Below are positions 23,701-34,900 of a stretch of 64,000 nt of DNA, piece by piece. This stretch comes from Gautieria morchelliformis. Taxonomy: Eukaryota > Basidiomycota > Agaricomycetes > Gomphales > Gomphaceae. The stretch's first letter is position 1. Every line of letters begins with the position of its first letter. The stretch covers positions 179,974 to 243,973 of the forward strand of contig WHVA01000125.1 in the NCBI GenBank assembly GCA_015179125.1, given 5' to 3'. The notes beneath the pieces are model-generated. The model searched no databases and was not told the origin of the DNA. It saw nothing but the letters and a program-made list of their open reading frames with translations. A program made the translations under genes and the position numbers.

Positions 23701-23969
23701 ATGCCTACCACGCCAGTGCTAGCTCCTGTTACCGGAGTAATTGGTGAAATACGAGTCGCAGACGGGTCAAAGGTGAATGCTGGAGACATCATTATAGTCC
23801 AGCATGTTACAAAGGTACATGGAACTGGACGTTCGTCGTAATGCATCGCTCACCAGGTTATTAGACGGAGACAAATGTCTCGTCACCAGTAGCAGGACAA
23901 CTCAAGGTGTTAGTGGAGAAGGGAGCCCAAGCGAATCAAGGGGATCGAATTGCGGAAATTTCGGCATGA
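23701..23969 (+). CDS. Free-standing biotinyl/lipoyl-like domain protein, 72 residues
   Basis: Small two-exon gene 170 bp downstream of pyruvate carboxylase on the same strand. Exon 1 (23701..23814) reads MPTTPVLAPVTGVIGEIRVA and on to HVTK; the intron is 23815..23864 (50 nt); exon 2 gives TETNVSSPVAGQLKVLVEKG and ends RIAEISA. This is the two-half fold of a biotinyl/lipoyl carrier domain and nothing else. It aligns end to end with the last domain of the neighbouring carboxylase. The intron lies at the identical place, phase 0 directly after the lysine codon. The lysine is kept but the M-K-M context is T-K-T, so biotinylation is doubtful. I infer a tandem duplication of the terminal exons with loss or change of function. 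A decayed fragment is possible, but the frame is open and spliced. Confidence 0.72.
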
Positions 23970-24366
23970 GTGGCTGCGGGGCAGGGCGCACGTGAATTTT
24001 GCCATTGTTGTAAGAAGTGTATGGGTGTATGGGATTGCTGTATTACGATCAGTCACCACAGAATGCGTTAACAATCGCACATAATGGCCTGTATTGCAGA
24101 GAACAGCGGAATAGAGAAGACTTACTCCAGACTGCGGCCATGACGCAACAGATTATTGTCATCGTCATCGATGATCATTCCGTGGATTCTATGACATGTT
24201 TTGCATCCTAACTTCCATGCAAAGCAGTGCCTGCCCCAAAAGATCTGTCCACAATACACGAGATTCGACGTACAGATTCGTTCCACCTCCATTCCCCGCA
24301 GCCGGAGGGGGCCGGTAACCGGTTATTGAACGTAGAAAATCGGGTCGCTCGAGGTTGAATAGCAAG

Positions 24367-24674
24367 CGCAAATCTTACATGCGCTTGTTATCACGGCGCT
24401 TCAAACTGGAGAGTGCGAAGTGGATGATCTGATGAGTGGTAGCAGTCACGGGGCTTGGCTTGGCTATTACGGCTCCGAGGCTGCAGCTCTAGCTGAGGAA
24501 TAGACGCACTGCGATAGCAAGCGCATGTAAGATTTACATGCGCTCGCTATCACAGCCATTCAAATTGGAGAGTGGGAAGTGGATGGTCGATGAGTGGTAA
24601 TAGTCACGGGGCTTGGCTTGGCTATTGCGGCCTCCGAGGCTGCAGCCCTAGCAGAGGAATAGACGCACTGCGAC
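24367..24674. repeat. Two tandem diverged copies of a roughly 150-bp unit
   Basis: The segment from about 24367 to 24512 recurs at about 24515 to 24674 with scattered differences. Shared strings include gtcacggggcttggcttggc and gaggaatagacgcactgcga. Each copy starts with an inverted repeat around AGCGCATGTAA. No coding potential recognised. Confidence 0.75.
24513..24551. repeat. Near-perfect inverted repeat
   Basis: GATAGCAAGCGCATGTAA, a 3-nt centre (GAT), then its reverse complement with one mismatch, ending at 24551. A looser version is at about 24358-24392 in the first copy of the tandem unit. Confidence 0.75.
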
Positions 24675-24769
24675 CCTCAATAAATGCCGGTACCCTCAGT
24701 TTGGGTGTACTGGGGACATTTTCCCGACAGAAGACATTCAACATGCTACGCGGAAAATATCAATCAACT

Positions 24770-25350
24770 TCGCTTGTTGAATATCCGGCCGAGATGCAAG
24801 GGGGTTGAGATAACAGCTTCAAGATGCAATATTGGGTACAAGGGTAGTCGAGCTCCAGGGGTTATAGCGTCAAGCTTGTAAACGTCACTCCTTGAAACAC
24901 TGCCAGCAGCGGCGACCAACTTTGGCATCAGCCTGCAGCAGGACATGAGTTATGAACTTTTGAGGGAGTCTGAGGTGAGCTGGTTTCATAAACTCGAGAG
25001 GGAGGCGGTTGTCAAAGCAAGAGACCTTGGAAATATGCGTAGAACCCGCCAAGAAATTGAATAGTGAGTGTCTAGGTTTGGGTTGACGAGTTCGCTTGTT
25101 GAATAACCGGCCGAGAAGAGTTGATATACCATAGAAAGGATAACAGCTTCAAGATGAAATATGTGTACAAGGGTAGTCGAGCTCCAGAGGTTATAGCGTC
25201 AAGCTTGTAAATGTCACTGGTTGAAACACCAGCAGCTGCGACCAACTTTAGCATCAGCCAGCACCAGGACTTGAGTTATGAACTTTTGAGGGAGTCTGAG
25301 ATCAGCTGGTTTCATAAACTCGAGAGGGAGGCGGTTGGCAAAGCAAAGAG
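24770..25350. repeat. Second tandem duplication, roughly 240-bp unit in two copies
   Basis: The stretch 24770-25015 recurs at about 25088-25345. Shared strings include acaagggtagtcgagctcca, ttatagcgtcaagcttgtaa and ggtttcataaactcgagagg. Both copies keep an open + frame of about 40 codons (SYELLRESE, then SWFHKLEREAV), so a short exon is possible. I recognise no family. It fills the space between the biotinyl-like gene and Sm B. Confidence 0.65.
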
Positions 25351-25465
25351 ACAACAGAAATGAACCTAGTGGTCTAAGGTTTGGGTTGACGAGTCTGAGT
25401 TGAAAATAAGTTGTAGCTCCGACAGAGTTGCCATCGTTGTCGTTCGCAGTTATACATCTGCAACT

Positions 25466-26217
25466 ATGGCAAGTTCACTGTTTTTGATGTGTGGTGATTA
25501 GACCTAACGTATTTATGCTCATGTCTCTTGCGCAGGCGCCTCCCAAAGCGAAAGGTGGGAAGATGTTGAGTCTTATAAACTGGAGATTGAAGATCACGTT
25601 GAACGATGGACGCGTTTTGACGGGGCAAATGCTCGCTTTTGACAAACACATGAACCTTGTACTTGCGGACTGTGAAGAATTCAGGAGGGTGAGGCCAAAA
25701 AAAAGCAAGGCGAGGCGGAGGCAGGCCCCCCGCAGGACATGAAACGGACGCTTGGCCTGGTGATTTTGCGGGGCGAGACAGTCGTTAGTTTAAGTGTGGA
25801 GGGACCGCCTCCCGTTGTTGATGAAGACAAGAAAAACGCGGTGAGATTCTCAAGTTTGATTTTTTGATACTTAGACTAACCGCGATTTGTCTTGCAGCTC
25901 CTCCCAGGGCCTGGCCGTGGTCTTCCCGCAGGGCGCGGGATGGGCATGATGCCCCCAGGTGCGTTAAGCTTGTTGCACACAAGCCACGGGTCATGAAAAC
26001 TGACCACTTGTCCTTCACGGTTTAGCTCTGGCTGGCCGTCCCATGCCATACGGACCTCCAGGAATGCCGGGACCTCCTCCAGGGTTCCGCCCCCCTGGTA
26101 TGCCTCCGGGCATGCCTTTCCCCCCGCCTCCGCCTGGATTTGGGTCAGTCTAGATACTCTTGGTGTTGAGATTTGGTGCTAACCGGAGATAACAGGTTCC
26201 AGCCGCCGCCTCAATAG
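25466..26217 (+). CDS. SMB1: Small nuclear ribonucleoprotein Sm B/B'/N, with an apparent frameshift
   Basis: Core Sm protein B of spliceosomal snRNPs. Sm1 motif: LINWRLKITLNDGRVLTGQM, then LAFDKHMNLVLADCEEFRRV. Sm2: KRTLGLVILRGETVVSLSVE. Then a Pro/Gly/Met-rich tail (GPPGMPGPPPGFRPPGMPPG) ending FGFQPPPQ. I favour the start ATG at 25466 joined through a GC-AG intron 25469..25535; an unspliced start at about 25521 (MSLAQAPPK) is the alternative. Other introns: 25841..25897, 25959..26025, 26144..26195. At the run of eight A (25697-25704) the frame breaks between RRVRPKK and GEAEAGPPQDMK; nine A would restore the family reading. As Sm B is essential, a homopolymer error in the assembly is the likeliest cause. 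Confidence 0.85.
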
Positions 26218-27397
26218 CGTTTCTTCCCTTTGTTTACCTACTTGGCTATTCCAAAAGGTTGTAACGTAGCGACGACACGTATATTGAGATGTATGTTTGT
26301 TTGACGCGTGCACGTTGATTTCAGTGGATCCCTATTTTGCAATGGAGCGCCCGATTCTGTCACTTGTGGAGTGCCCGATACTTATGCAGTGGAACTTGAT
26401 TATCTTGTCGCTGGCTTTGATACCGAGACTAACCAATTCCGTCGACGAGGCGGCTAATCATGGGCAAGTTCTGCTCGAACATTAAGCCTAGCGAGAGACT
26501 GTGCTCCGCGGAGTCGTCGACGGCTGCGAAGGTGAAGCTCGACTAAGAATATTATTACTGCGCGACGGACGCATAAAGGGTACATAAGAATAGCCAGCAA
26601 ACTCTCGCCCTTAAAGAAGAGGGCCCTTTTCTGGCCAAGAAGGTTCTGTGGGGCATATCACTCGTAAGGAAGGTAAGGAAGGTCCCAGTCGGCGGCTCTC
26701 GGGTGCACTTGGCGAACGCCCGTGAGACTGCATACATGAGCGTGGGCCATTCCTACGCCGCCTATGCGTGCGCCGCCTGAGAGGCATATTGTAGCGCGGG
26801 TCCGGTACCGCATATAATGATATAGGGATAAATCGCTTCTAATTGACGGGCTACGTCTGTGTACATGAAAGAGTACAGGGGCCACGGACGGAAGATGAGC
26901 GAGGAGCGAAGAGAGCTGATAGAAAACAGACAGCAGGATAGAGAGTGTGCGGAGAATTGCAAAAAAAAATCAAAAATCAAGGCATGTCTGATACGCGAGT
27001 CTCACGAAAAAGAGGTCAACTGCCAAAGAAACATTTTGGAAGATGAGATGTTCGTGTTTTTCCTTCTTGGCGAAACGGATGATGGGTGTCAGAAAATCAA
27101 GAAAATACCAGAGTGGCGATGATGGAGAGGGTTGAAAGGGGATAGAATTGTGAGAAGGAAGGGCGGAAAGGGACCATAGTTGCGGGGAGGAGGGGGAAAG
27201 GTCGAGATTCTATGCAGACCAAGATACAGCCGTTACACTAGGCAGCATCATACTTGTAAGGACCACCGCCTAGGATAGTCATCGACCGCGGGTGTCGGTC
27301 GGTGAAACAGAGACAGGGGACCTCGGCACTGGACTTGTAACCATAACAGGGGGGCAAACCGAGACGGGCATCATCATCCGAGCGTCCCGCTACACAG
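26218..27397. other. Intergenic region, no gene recognised
   Basis: About 1.2 kb between convergent Sm B and the Ecl1-like gene. It contains a purine-rich block (about 26880-27200) and only short open frames with no family likeness. Probably 3' untranslated regions and spacer. Confidence 0.4.
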
Positions 27398-28206
27398 TCA
27401 TCGGCGGATGGCGGCGGGGGTGTTCCTCTCTTGGCTGGTGGGCGGGTCCCGCGGCGGACTCACGATCCACGAACACATCTTGAGCATGAGAGAACCAAGG
27501 CGTGCTTTAGCCTTTGGGGACGCGGTTTTGCGTGATCTCGAAAACGTGATCACAGATTGGGTGGCAAGGGAGGCGCCGTCCGGACGCGAGGGCGCCCTTG
27601 GATCCTCAGGATAGGAGGGGAGCGTCGAGGTATGAAGGAGTAATGCGTGCCGGGGAACGACCGTCACCGAGGGGGGGACGAGGTTGGGTGCCGTGACAGG
27701 GAAAGGAGGCCGGGTATGAAGTCTGTCGTCCGTGGACGAATGCTCAATTACAGGGGAAACAGAGTCTTCGTCCAGGCCAGCACAGACGGCACGAGCCCAC
27801 ACACGGATGCCCTGACGATCGCTGCCTGTCCATCGTGAACCGACGATGGAGCTTGGCCCCGCCTCCTGCAGCTCCTCATCGCGAAAACGAGCCACGTTGT
27901 AGGGTGCCCAGTGTGAAAAACCATCCGACGTTCGCGAGCGAGTCTCTATGCATGCAAGCGGTTTTGTGCGAGGGGTGCGCCTTCGGGGGGACACTTCCGG
28001 AACCTCAAAGCTGGGTAGGTAGATGAGCGTGTTTGGGGGGAGGGAAGATATCATGGAGCGGCGGTCCATAATCATGCAGGTGTTTGAGCAGTAGATTTTG
28101 TCGTCGTCGCACTGTGTGGCGGACACGTTTCACGACTGTGAGGCATACGAATAGGGAGTGAGCTTACTGTTTGACGACCGCACGTGAAGCACCAGTTGGT
28201 CTCCAT
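27398..28206 (-). CDS. Ecl1-like zinc-binding protein (life-span regulatory factor family)
   Basis: N terminus METNWCFTCGRQT, spliced to CDDDKIYCSNTCMIMD: a CxxC...CxxxxC-type zinc-binding head as in the fungal Ecl1 family, small proteins linked to chronological life span and nutrient or stress response. The rest is a low-complexity Ser/Pro/Arg region ending TPAAIRR. Exon 1 is 28168..28206, the intron 28112..28167, and exon 2 runs to 27398. More introns in the tail cannot be excluded, since the tail is not conserved. Family call rests on the short N-terminal pattern. The start is the ATG directly before the zinc motif. Confidence 0.68.
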
Positions 28207-28871
28207 GGTGGTGGGCACTGGGACGAGAGATACAAGGTGGAGAGTGTGGGGGGGTTGAGGGGCGAAGGAGAGCTGGGGCCCAGCATTTAGCAGGGACCTA
28301 AAAAGGACTGGGGAACAAGCCAAGGAAGCGGGTGAGAAACGGAAGGCCCCCCAGGCCCCCCGTGACTCAGCCGCGCGGTCCCAATCGACTGGCGACCGCT
28401 GACAGGCTCATAAAGTTTGCGAAGCTTGCTTTGAATACTTACTCATAAGAGTATTGCATTGATATCAAGCAGCTGTACAAGTATCAATAGGTCCGGTTGA
28501 CAATGAAATAAAACAGTGACTGGGGGCGGCACTAGAACTCAGGGCCTGCATGAATTGGGATCAATCAACGCTGTACGCAAGATTCGCGAGATCTTCTACG
28601 GCGTCCGTATATATCCCTCGAAGGGCTTTGCCAGTAAGTACCCTCACTTCTAGCTTTTCAGTCGCTACGCCAGCATCCGCTGGCGCCGCGCGCAGTCTGG
28701 TGGAGTAGCGCAGCACCTTCGGTGAACCCTTTGAATGCGCGTCAAGATCTGGGATCTTCCTCGGTGACTAGGAAACAATGGCTCACGGTTGGTATTATGT
28801 CAATCTAAATATCACACACCCAGTCCCTGCAAATTGTGGGTCCCGTGTTGTTCCCTTCCCATCCATGACTT
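28207..28871. other. Intergenic region with a short orphan coding-like fragment
   Basis: Upstream region of the Ecl1-like gene and 3' side of the SET gene. Around 28556-28629 the + strand reads SINAVRKIREIFYGVRIYPS followed by a GTAAGT. This looks like an exon end, but I cannot assign a family or find flanking exons. No tRNA fold identified. Confidence 0.35.
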
Positions 28872-30737
28872 TTAGGCGGAGTCGCTAATCAAAACACCAG
28901 CCAAGAGACTCACCGACGAGCCAGCGCACTCGGCGAATTCTGCCCAAGCCTCCAGACAGGCCTCAACCATCTTTCTCTCCTCCAGAGCATAGGAGATCGC
29001 CAGACGGGTGAGCCGTCTTTCGGCGGGCATTTCCTGTTGTAGAATATATCATTTCAGCCAGCCTCGTGCTCCGACTGTCGACCCACATCAAGCAGTTCCC
29101 CAATTCGAGACGCTGCCATTCCGGCATGGTGAGCGGATCCAATCTTGGCCTCACAGATCTGGATGAGTTTCTCGGCGATTATTCGCAGAAGGTATAGTGC
29201 ATCCCGGTATTCATCGGTCCAGGGGCGTCCCGCGTCCAATATAGTCACCCCAGAGGTTACAGCTTCAATTAGTTCCTGCGCTCGAGCAGCCTGCTGTGCT
29301 TCAAGCAGTGCTTCGTTAGTTCCGGCTGGGACACCCGACCGCCCGAGCGTGAACAAAAATAACCAAAGCTGGTGTGATATCTGTCCATCTGCATTCAGTT
29401 CTAACTGTGAGGAGTTGGCGCGCTTGAGTGTCACTCCGTCTTCATTCTCCCCACCTATCCGGGGATTAAACACCAATTGCACATCGTCCCAGCCTGGGTT
29501 GCTCGGCCACCGAGCCACTAATGCCCGCCATAGGTTGCGCGTCTCTTCTGGAGAATCCCGTAGGAGCTCATCAAATGTAACGATATTGTTCTCGTTTACG
29601 TCCAGAATGAAGCCATACTGGCACAACAGTTCCGCATTGGTTAGTCCCTTTTCGTACGAGTTGAATACCTCTTCGCCCGGGCCAATCGGGAGCTTGGTCA
29701 CCATTTCGCAGGTATCATCGCCGTTGTAAGCGATATCCGGCGACTCAACCGGAGCTTCAGTGTCACGGTCGTGCTCGCATTCGTCAAGAGAACCGCAGGC
29801 TGGGCACACATAGTGATCACTCTAGTGATATGTCAATGGCGCGTGATACAAGCGAACAACTTTAGCACCTCCAAATGGATGTGGTTATCTTCCACGTGGT
29901 TGAATCTAGGCATGTCGTTGTTACGGATATATTGGCGTCAGCGGAGTGGGACTAAGTGGTACTTACGCATCAGCAACAGGCACAAGAGACAGTCCGTGAT
30001 AGGCATCCACGAGAAATGCCCTAGATGATATCATGGAGTATGCGCGGTGGAAATCCTTCAATGAGCTTGGTAAATGCAAACGATGTAAGACCTCTTTCGC
30101 CACGTTTGAAAAATACGCGTTGACCCGGTCCTAAGTGAGATTTAGGGACTACCTCGAGATTTGCCAAGTGACGTCGCTCACCAGGTGTTTGGGACCGGTT
30201 GGTGGTGAAAGTATTTTGACAGCCTCGGTTCCATCAAGCCATTGCCTGGCATCCAGTCCATCTTGGCCACCGTCCAGTCCCCAAAACAAGGCTAGGTCTA
30301 CGCCGTCTTCTGGAAGAGATGAGAAGTAGGCATGCCAAGGTGACTTGGGGCCAATATAGCTGCCGCCCCAGTATGAGAATAAGTTGGATCAGAGTGGCAT
30401 CCACCTACGTTTCAAGAAGAAAAGCGAGCGAGAGCTCCAGAGCCGGGTCGCCCTTGCCTGCTGCCAGTGTAGGAATATCACGTGATCGAGAGCAGCTCTT
30501 AACTGAGAATACAGACGACTTTGGGATGCGGACCACTTCCATAGACCTCTTAATCTTTGTGAAACAGCCTAGAGAGCAGGAAAGCGCACAAGAGTCTCCA
30601 ATGGGGATTGTTGCATCCGACTTGGAGAACACACTCCAGCTGCCATCAATTAGTGACTCGCGGATTTCCAGTCTATCGTCGATCTCGATGCCATGTGTAG
30701 AACACCATATTAAAAAACCGGCGACTCCGCGAGGCAT
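28872..30737 (-). CDS. SET-domain lysine methyltransferase, Rubisco-LSMT/SETD6/Rkm type
   Basis: SET-domain protein with the split SET plus substrate-binding layout of SETD3/SETD6/Rkm enzymes, which methylate ribosomal or other non-histone lysines. Seen: FLIWCSTHGIEIDDRLEIRE near the start, LVRIPKSSVFSV, the insert block GPKSPWHAYFSSLPEDGVDL, the catalytic core FNHVEDNHIHLESDHYVCPA and VFNSYEKGLTNAELLCQYGF (NHV and the SY tyrosine visible), and the C-terminal helices MPAERRLTRLAISYALEERK. Introns (plus coordinates): 30536..30589, 30360..30408, 30131..30181, 29906..29966, 29822..29868, 29034..29096. The stop is at 28872. The substrate cannot be told from sequence. Only 98 bp separate its start from the end of the Shr3 gene on the same strand. 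Confidence 0.9.
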
Positions 30738-30835
30738 AAGTAACAGACAGGTGGGAGCCAGAGGTCGAGGAGCTATTAGATCACTACGGCGGAGTACACA
30801 GGCGCGACGTGATTGTGATTACAAAGCAAGCTAAT

Positions 30836-31570
30836 CTACTGTGTTTTTTTCTCCTCTGCCACGGGCTCTGCAGCCAATTTTGCCACCGCCTTTGCTTCAA
30901 CCCGCCTCGCGTATTCTTGCCCGCCCTAGACCAAGAGCGCGGTCAGAAACCACCACCTATGGGGTAGCAAGACGCACCTGCAACAAGAGCACGCCGACGA
31001 GACATAAGATAATAAGCGTGTTTCCGGCAGACAGGATACGCAGGGCTTCTATCCTGTCTGATTCTGTGTCCTCATCGCCAGGGTAAACGATGGTCCGCAA
31101 GCCAGCAATGGTGACTGATGTATAGATGATAACACCTATTACGTAGAGAGCTGAAGAGCCATTAGTACCAGAGCATATAATAGCTAGCACTGGCTGACCA
31201 AGGCTAGAGCCATCAAAGAATATGGCGCTTTCGTCCCAGACGTTCAGCTTGCCTACCAAGCCCAAGATCCCCATCCCAATCATCGCGTGCATCAACCCCT
31301 TAAAAGTCCATGGGTTTCCTAGATATGAACTAAAGTATAACTGACACACCTTTACGGCTAAGGGCGCATCGTAGAAGGTGGTATAGAACTGGAAAGCATC
31401 AGCGATGGACTTGTCGGTTAACGTCTGGAATAATAATGTCCGGTCGATGTTGAAACAGATAAACAAGACGCCTGGAGAACCATCCTTGAGACTCTGAATT
31501 GTCGACGTCTCACGCACGTACCTAAAAAGAACGAGACGGATGACAAGACAGCCGCTTGCATGAATCCCAT
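30836..31570 (-). CDS. SHR3: Shr3-family ER chaperone for amino-acid permeases
   Basis: Shr3 helps fold and package amino-acid permeases for ER exit. Family features: an N-terminal membrane part MGFMQAAVLSSVSFFLG, then TLLFQTLTDKSIADAFQFYT and TFYDAPLAVK, the conserved HAMIGMGILGLVGKL and WDESAIFFDGSSLALYVIG, TSVTIAGLRTIVYPGDEDTE, IEALRILSAGNTLIILCLVG, and a charged cytosolic tail ending AEEKKTQ. Introns: 31472..31521, 31299..31349, 31151..31198, 30926..30977. Start at 31570 is chosen because the first helix follows directly. All segments are present in order and in frame after splicing. Confidence 0.92.
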
Positions 31571-31903
31571 GACGCTGAGAGTAAGTTTGCAAATAAGGGA
31601 CGCGGAATTACTACTACGGCTACTGTACGCCAATGGGTGCGCGCTTGTCACGCATCACGGTTGCCTCTGAGGGCAAGGTCTGAGCCATATTGGGGTGTGT
31701 CACGCATCACGTCAACCTTGGAGCCATTGTCCCGGCGGTAGGTTTAGTCGTAAGCGTACAGTATTTACGTCCGCTGAAGATCCAGAATTGAATAGCTAAT
31801 CTACAGCAGTAACATGGGTATACCAAATGGGAAGATGCGCAACAGGTATCAAATAATAATGCCACGGTAACACTTGAAAATGAATGATAAACAGGGTGGC
31901 ATA
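31571..31903. other. Intergenic region, no gene recognised
   Basis: Short spacer between the Shr3 start and the end of the RhoGAP gene, both on the minus strand. A string tgtcacgcatcacg occurs twice (about 31648-31661 and 31698-31711); its meaning is unknown. Confidence 0.35.
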
Positions 31904-34900
31904 TTAATGAGGGGTATTAGGAGCGGATCCTGAGAATGTTGACACAAATGGTGGTGTGCTCTTGGGGCCTGATGGGCGGGGTGATACAGGTAAGCCTGGT
32001 GTAGGGAGATGGAGAGTTAGTCGCCATGTAGCTTCGTCATAATATTTACGAACCTGGAGCGCCAGACCGTCGACGGTCTGTTGTAATCTGCAGGCCTCGC
32101 GTGGCAGCGACGGTGGCAGCCTTCGCAGTTGTACGTGTTGGTGTGTCGGCCTGCGACGTCGAGTTGGCACGTTCCCGACGTTCGCCCACTGGGGACACAT
32201 TAGCCAGGTCGCCAGTCGACCTGTTATAAGTTGCTGTCGCATCTGGATCAGTTTCAGTTCCAGAGATACTGTCGGCTATGGTAGCATCATCGCCGCTGTC
32301 TGAATCTTCGCCTGGGGCTATAGGACACGTTAAACCCTGTCCGAAACTCGCAAGATGAACATACGTTTAAGACTGCGTCCCGCCAGCCCGAGCATCTTAT
32401 CGGCAGCACCATCTGCATAGCTTCGGCTGTTGCGGTTGTTCTGCATGGAACTGCGCCTGGACGGTTTCGTACTAGGTTCTGCCTCTGTGGACGCTGGGGC
32501 GTCCGGCTCCGCAGCATCTCCCTCTACATTGAACACTCGGTTGAATTCACCAAGCATCAGGCTAAATACGCCAGCAGGGATGCCCAACGTTGGGCTGAAT
32601 ACGATCCCAACATTCCTCATAGTCATCTTGTTGACGTTTGCGTTTTGTACGATAAGGATGAGATGAGCTGTCAAGGCCCGCAGCAGACTGTAGTTGGGGA
32701 GCGGGAGTTGGGAAATAAGCTGTGTAAGTTCACTGACTCGTTCCTGCGAATCGGTCAAGTCTGCCAGGACACCTCGGACATGAGCAGAGAGGAACAGGAA
32801 ACAACAGAAAGTGCAGACGAACCAATAACAGCCAAGAACCTTAAGTGAAGGTCGCGGGTCAAAATACTTGTAGGCAATTCACGGAGGAAGCTCTTCAGTA
32901 AACCTGCAATGGCATGCGGGTCCCAGAATTCGTCGGAAGCAAGAAGATCTACATCGCCCTCTTTAAAGATGACTGTGATGAGAAGCGAAATGCCCTATAG
33001 TCAACTTGGACACGTACCAGCATTGAACCGGTCTTTCAAGCTCTTGATGACCGCAGAACTTCCACTCAACCGGTAGATGCCCTCTTCTTGATCAGCCTTC
33101 TTCGCTTCTAAGTACTGAATACAGCGGAACGCAACGGCAGGAAGATTTGCAATTTGCGCGACCGCCAGGGCATCTGTAAGGGGGATCGCGAACACAGCCC
33201 TCGGGGTAGCGCCGCTAGGAACGCCACCAGCCTGTGCCTTGTCTGAGGGAGAAGCAAACGTTAGCTCATAGGTCAAAGCGGTAAGCAAGATTATACGTGC
33301 CGCCTCGTCCGAAGTTCCAGAAGTTTCTCGACTTCGCCTTGCGGTCTCGGTCGCTGCTGCCTGGATCAGCTGGAGTGTCCTTGGCACCGAACTTGTATCC
33401 AGCTGGTATGGGGGTTCCATTGATTGGCCCTGAAATTTTGACTTTATTCGATCCGTCTGGTGGTACCAGTAGGGACTGGTCGGGGGAAGGCGCGCGATCA
33501 ACTGAGCCGTTCGCGCTGGGGAATGTTGGAGACGAGTGTACCGTCGATAGCGACGGAACCCCCGAGCCTCGACTTTGCGTTCGATCCAGACGCAGGCCAC
33601 CTGGGCCTCGGGTGTCGTGATAAGCGGTTGTGTTACGTCCGGGGGTCAGATCGGCATAATGACCTAGCTCCGAAGCGGCGCGCTGGGATAACAATCCACC
33701 ACCGCCTGCGACATCCAAATGCGTAGGAAGTGAGCTGGATAATGGCACCTCATGTATGGCTTGAAGGCTTCGATCGAGTGGAGAGGTAGTAGTCGTGGAA
33801 GAGGAAGACGAGGAGGACGAAGACTCTGGAAGTGGTGCGGACTGAAATAATTTGGCGTTCATTTGGTCGTGGTTTAGTTGCGATATTGGCACAGCACTGC
33901 CTTTGGCAATATCAGCTTTTGTCATGCGTTTCGCAGATGTTGCCTCGATTGATGTTATCGAGCTAGTAGAAGGGCGGGGTTGACTGGGCATGGCCGTGTT
34001 TGCCGCTGACGTCGAACTTGTAGCGGAAACGCCGGTGTCATCATACGAACCCATGACATATCGCACCAGTACGTCGACCCAGCTGTCGCGCTCTGCATCA
34101 CTCTCGGCACATAAAACGTGTCGGGTGTGTTGCACGCCAGCACCTTTTTTGGCTTCAATAATGAGGAACGCGTGTCGGTACTCATTGTCATCGTCTGATG
34201 AACCTGTAGCAGAGGTTTTTTGCTGTCGACCGATCTGGGCACCTGTGATAATAATTGAACCCAAATGTGTTCCTCCGCGCTGAAATAGTGCGTCAACCAC
34301 GGAAACAACCATATATTCGCTAAAGCTCACGTTTTCGTAGTATTCGAGGACCGGCCCTTGCAGAACAAAGTAACGAGTCTTCCAACTAATGCGACGGCAG
34401 CAGTTAGTTGTGAACCTGAACACGAAGAACACATACCCTCCGAAATTCTTTCCACGCTTGGTCAAATACCCCTCCTTGTAACCTGACTGAGTCACTGGAG
34501 CACTGGCCTCATTTATAACGTCCGTGCTAAAAAAGTCGCAGATATCTTTTGTGTCTTTGAGTGGTGCCCTGACTACCGTTTGCAGATAGTTCTCCAGGAC
34601 CGCCTTCATAAAAAGAGGGAGAGGTGTCAGCAGATAACGCCAGCAACGTTGCCAGGCTCACCTTCCGCTGATCAACCTTCGCTGGAGCGTGGTCTTTGAA
34701 CAGCTTATTATCCGGCAGATTACCCAACTTCTTCAAGTTGTTCCTGCTCAATCTACCCCTGATCCGTCCATCTATGCCCAGGACTTCACTATACAGTTTC
34801 TCCACCTTCCATGAGTCGGCAGCATCCGGGGAACCAGATGGTGAGACTTGCACTACGAAAGAAAGGACCTCTTTCCCGCGCTCATTAGCTCGGATATTGG

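Noticed and set aside
26880..27120. Charged open frame as a small gene
   Set aside because: Purine-rich composition alone explains it; no splice signals or family likeness.
28517..28563. Possible tRNA (ACTAGAACTCAGGGCC-like T arm)
   Set aside because: No acceptor stem or anticodon arm could be built around it.
28556..28629. Lone exon of a conserved protein
   Set aside because: A coding-like string followed by GTAAGT exists, but no partner exons or family were found, so it is not called as a gene.
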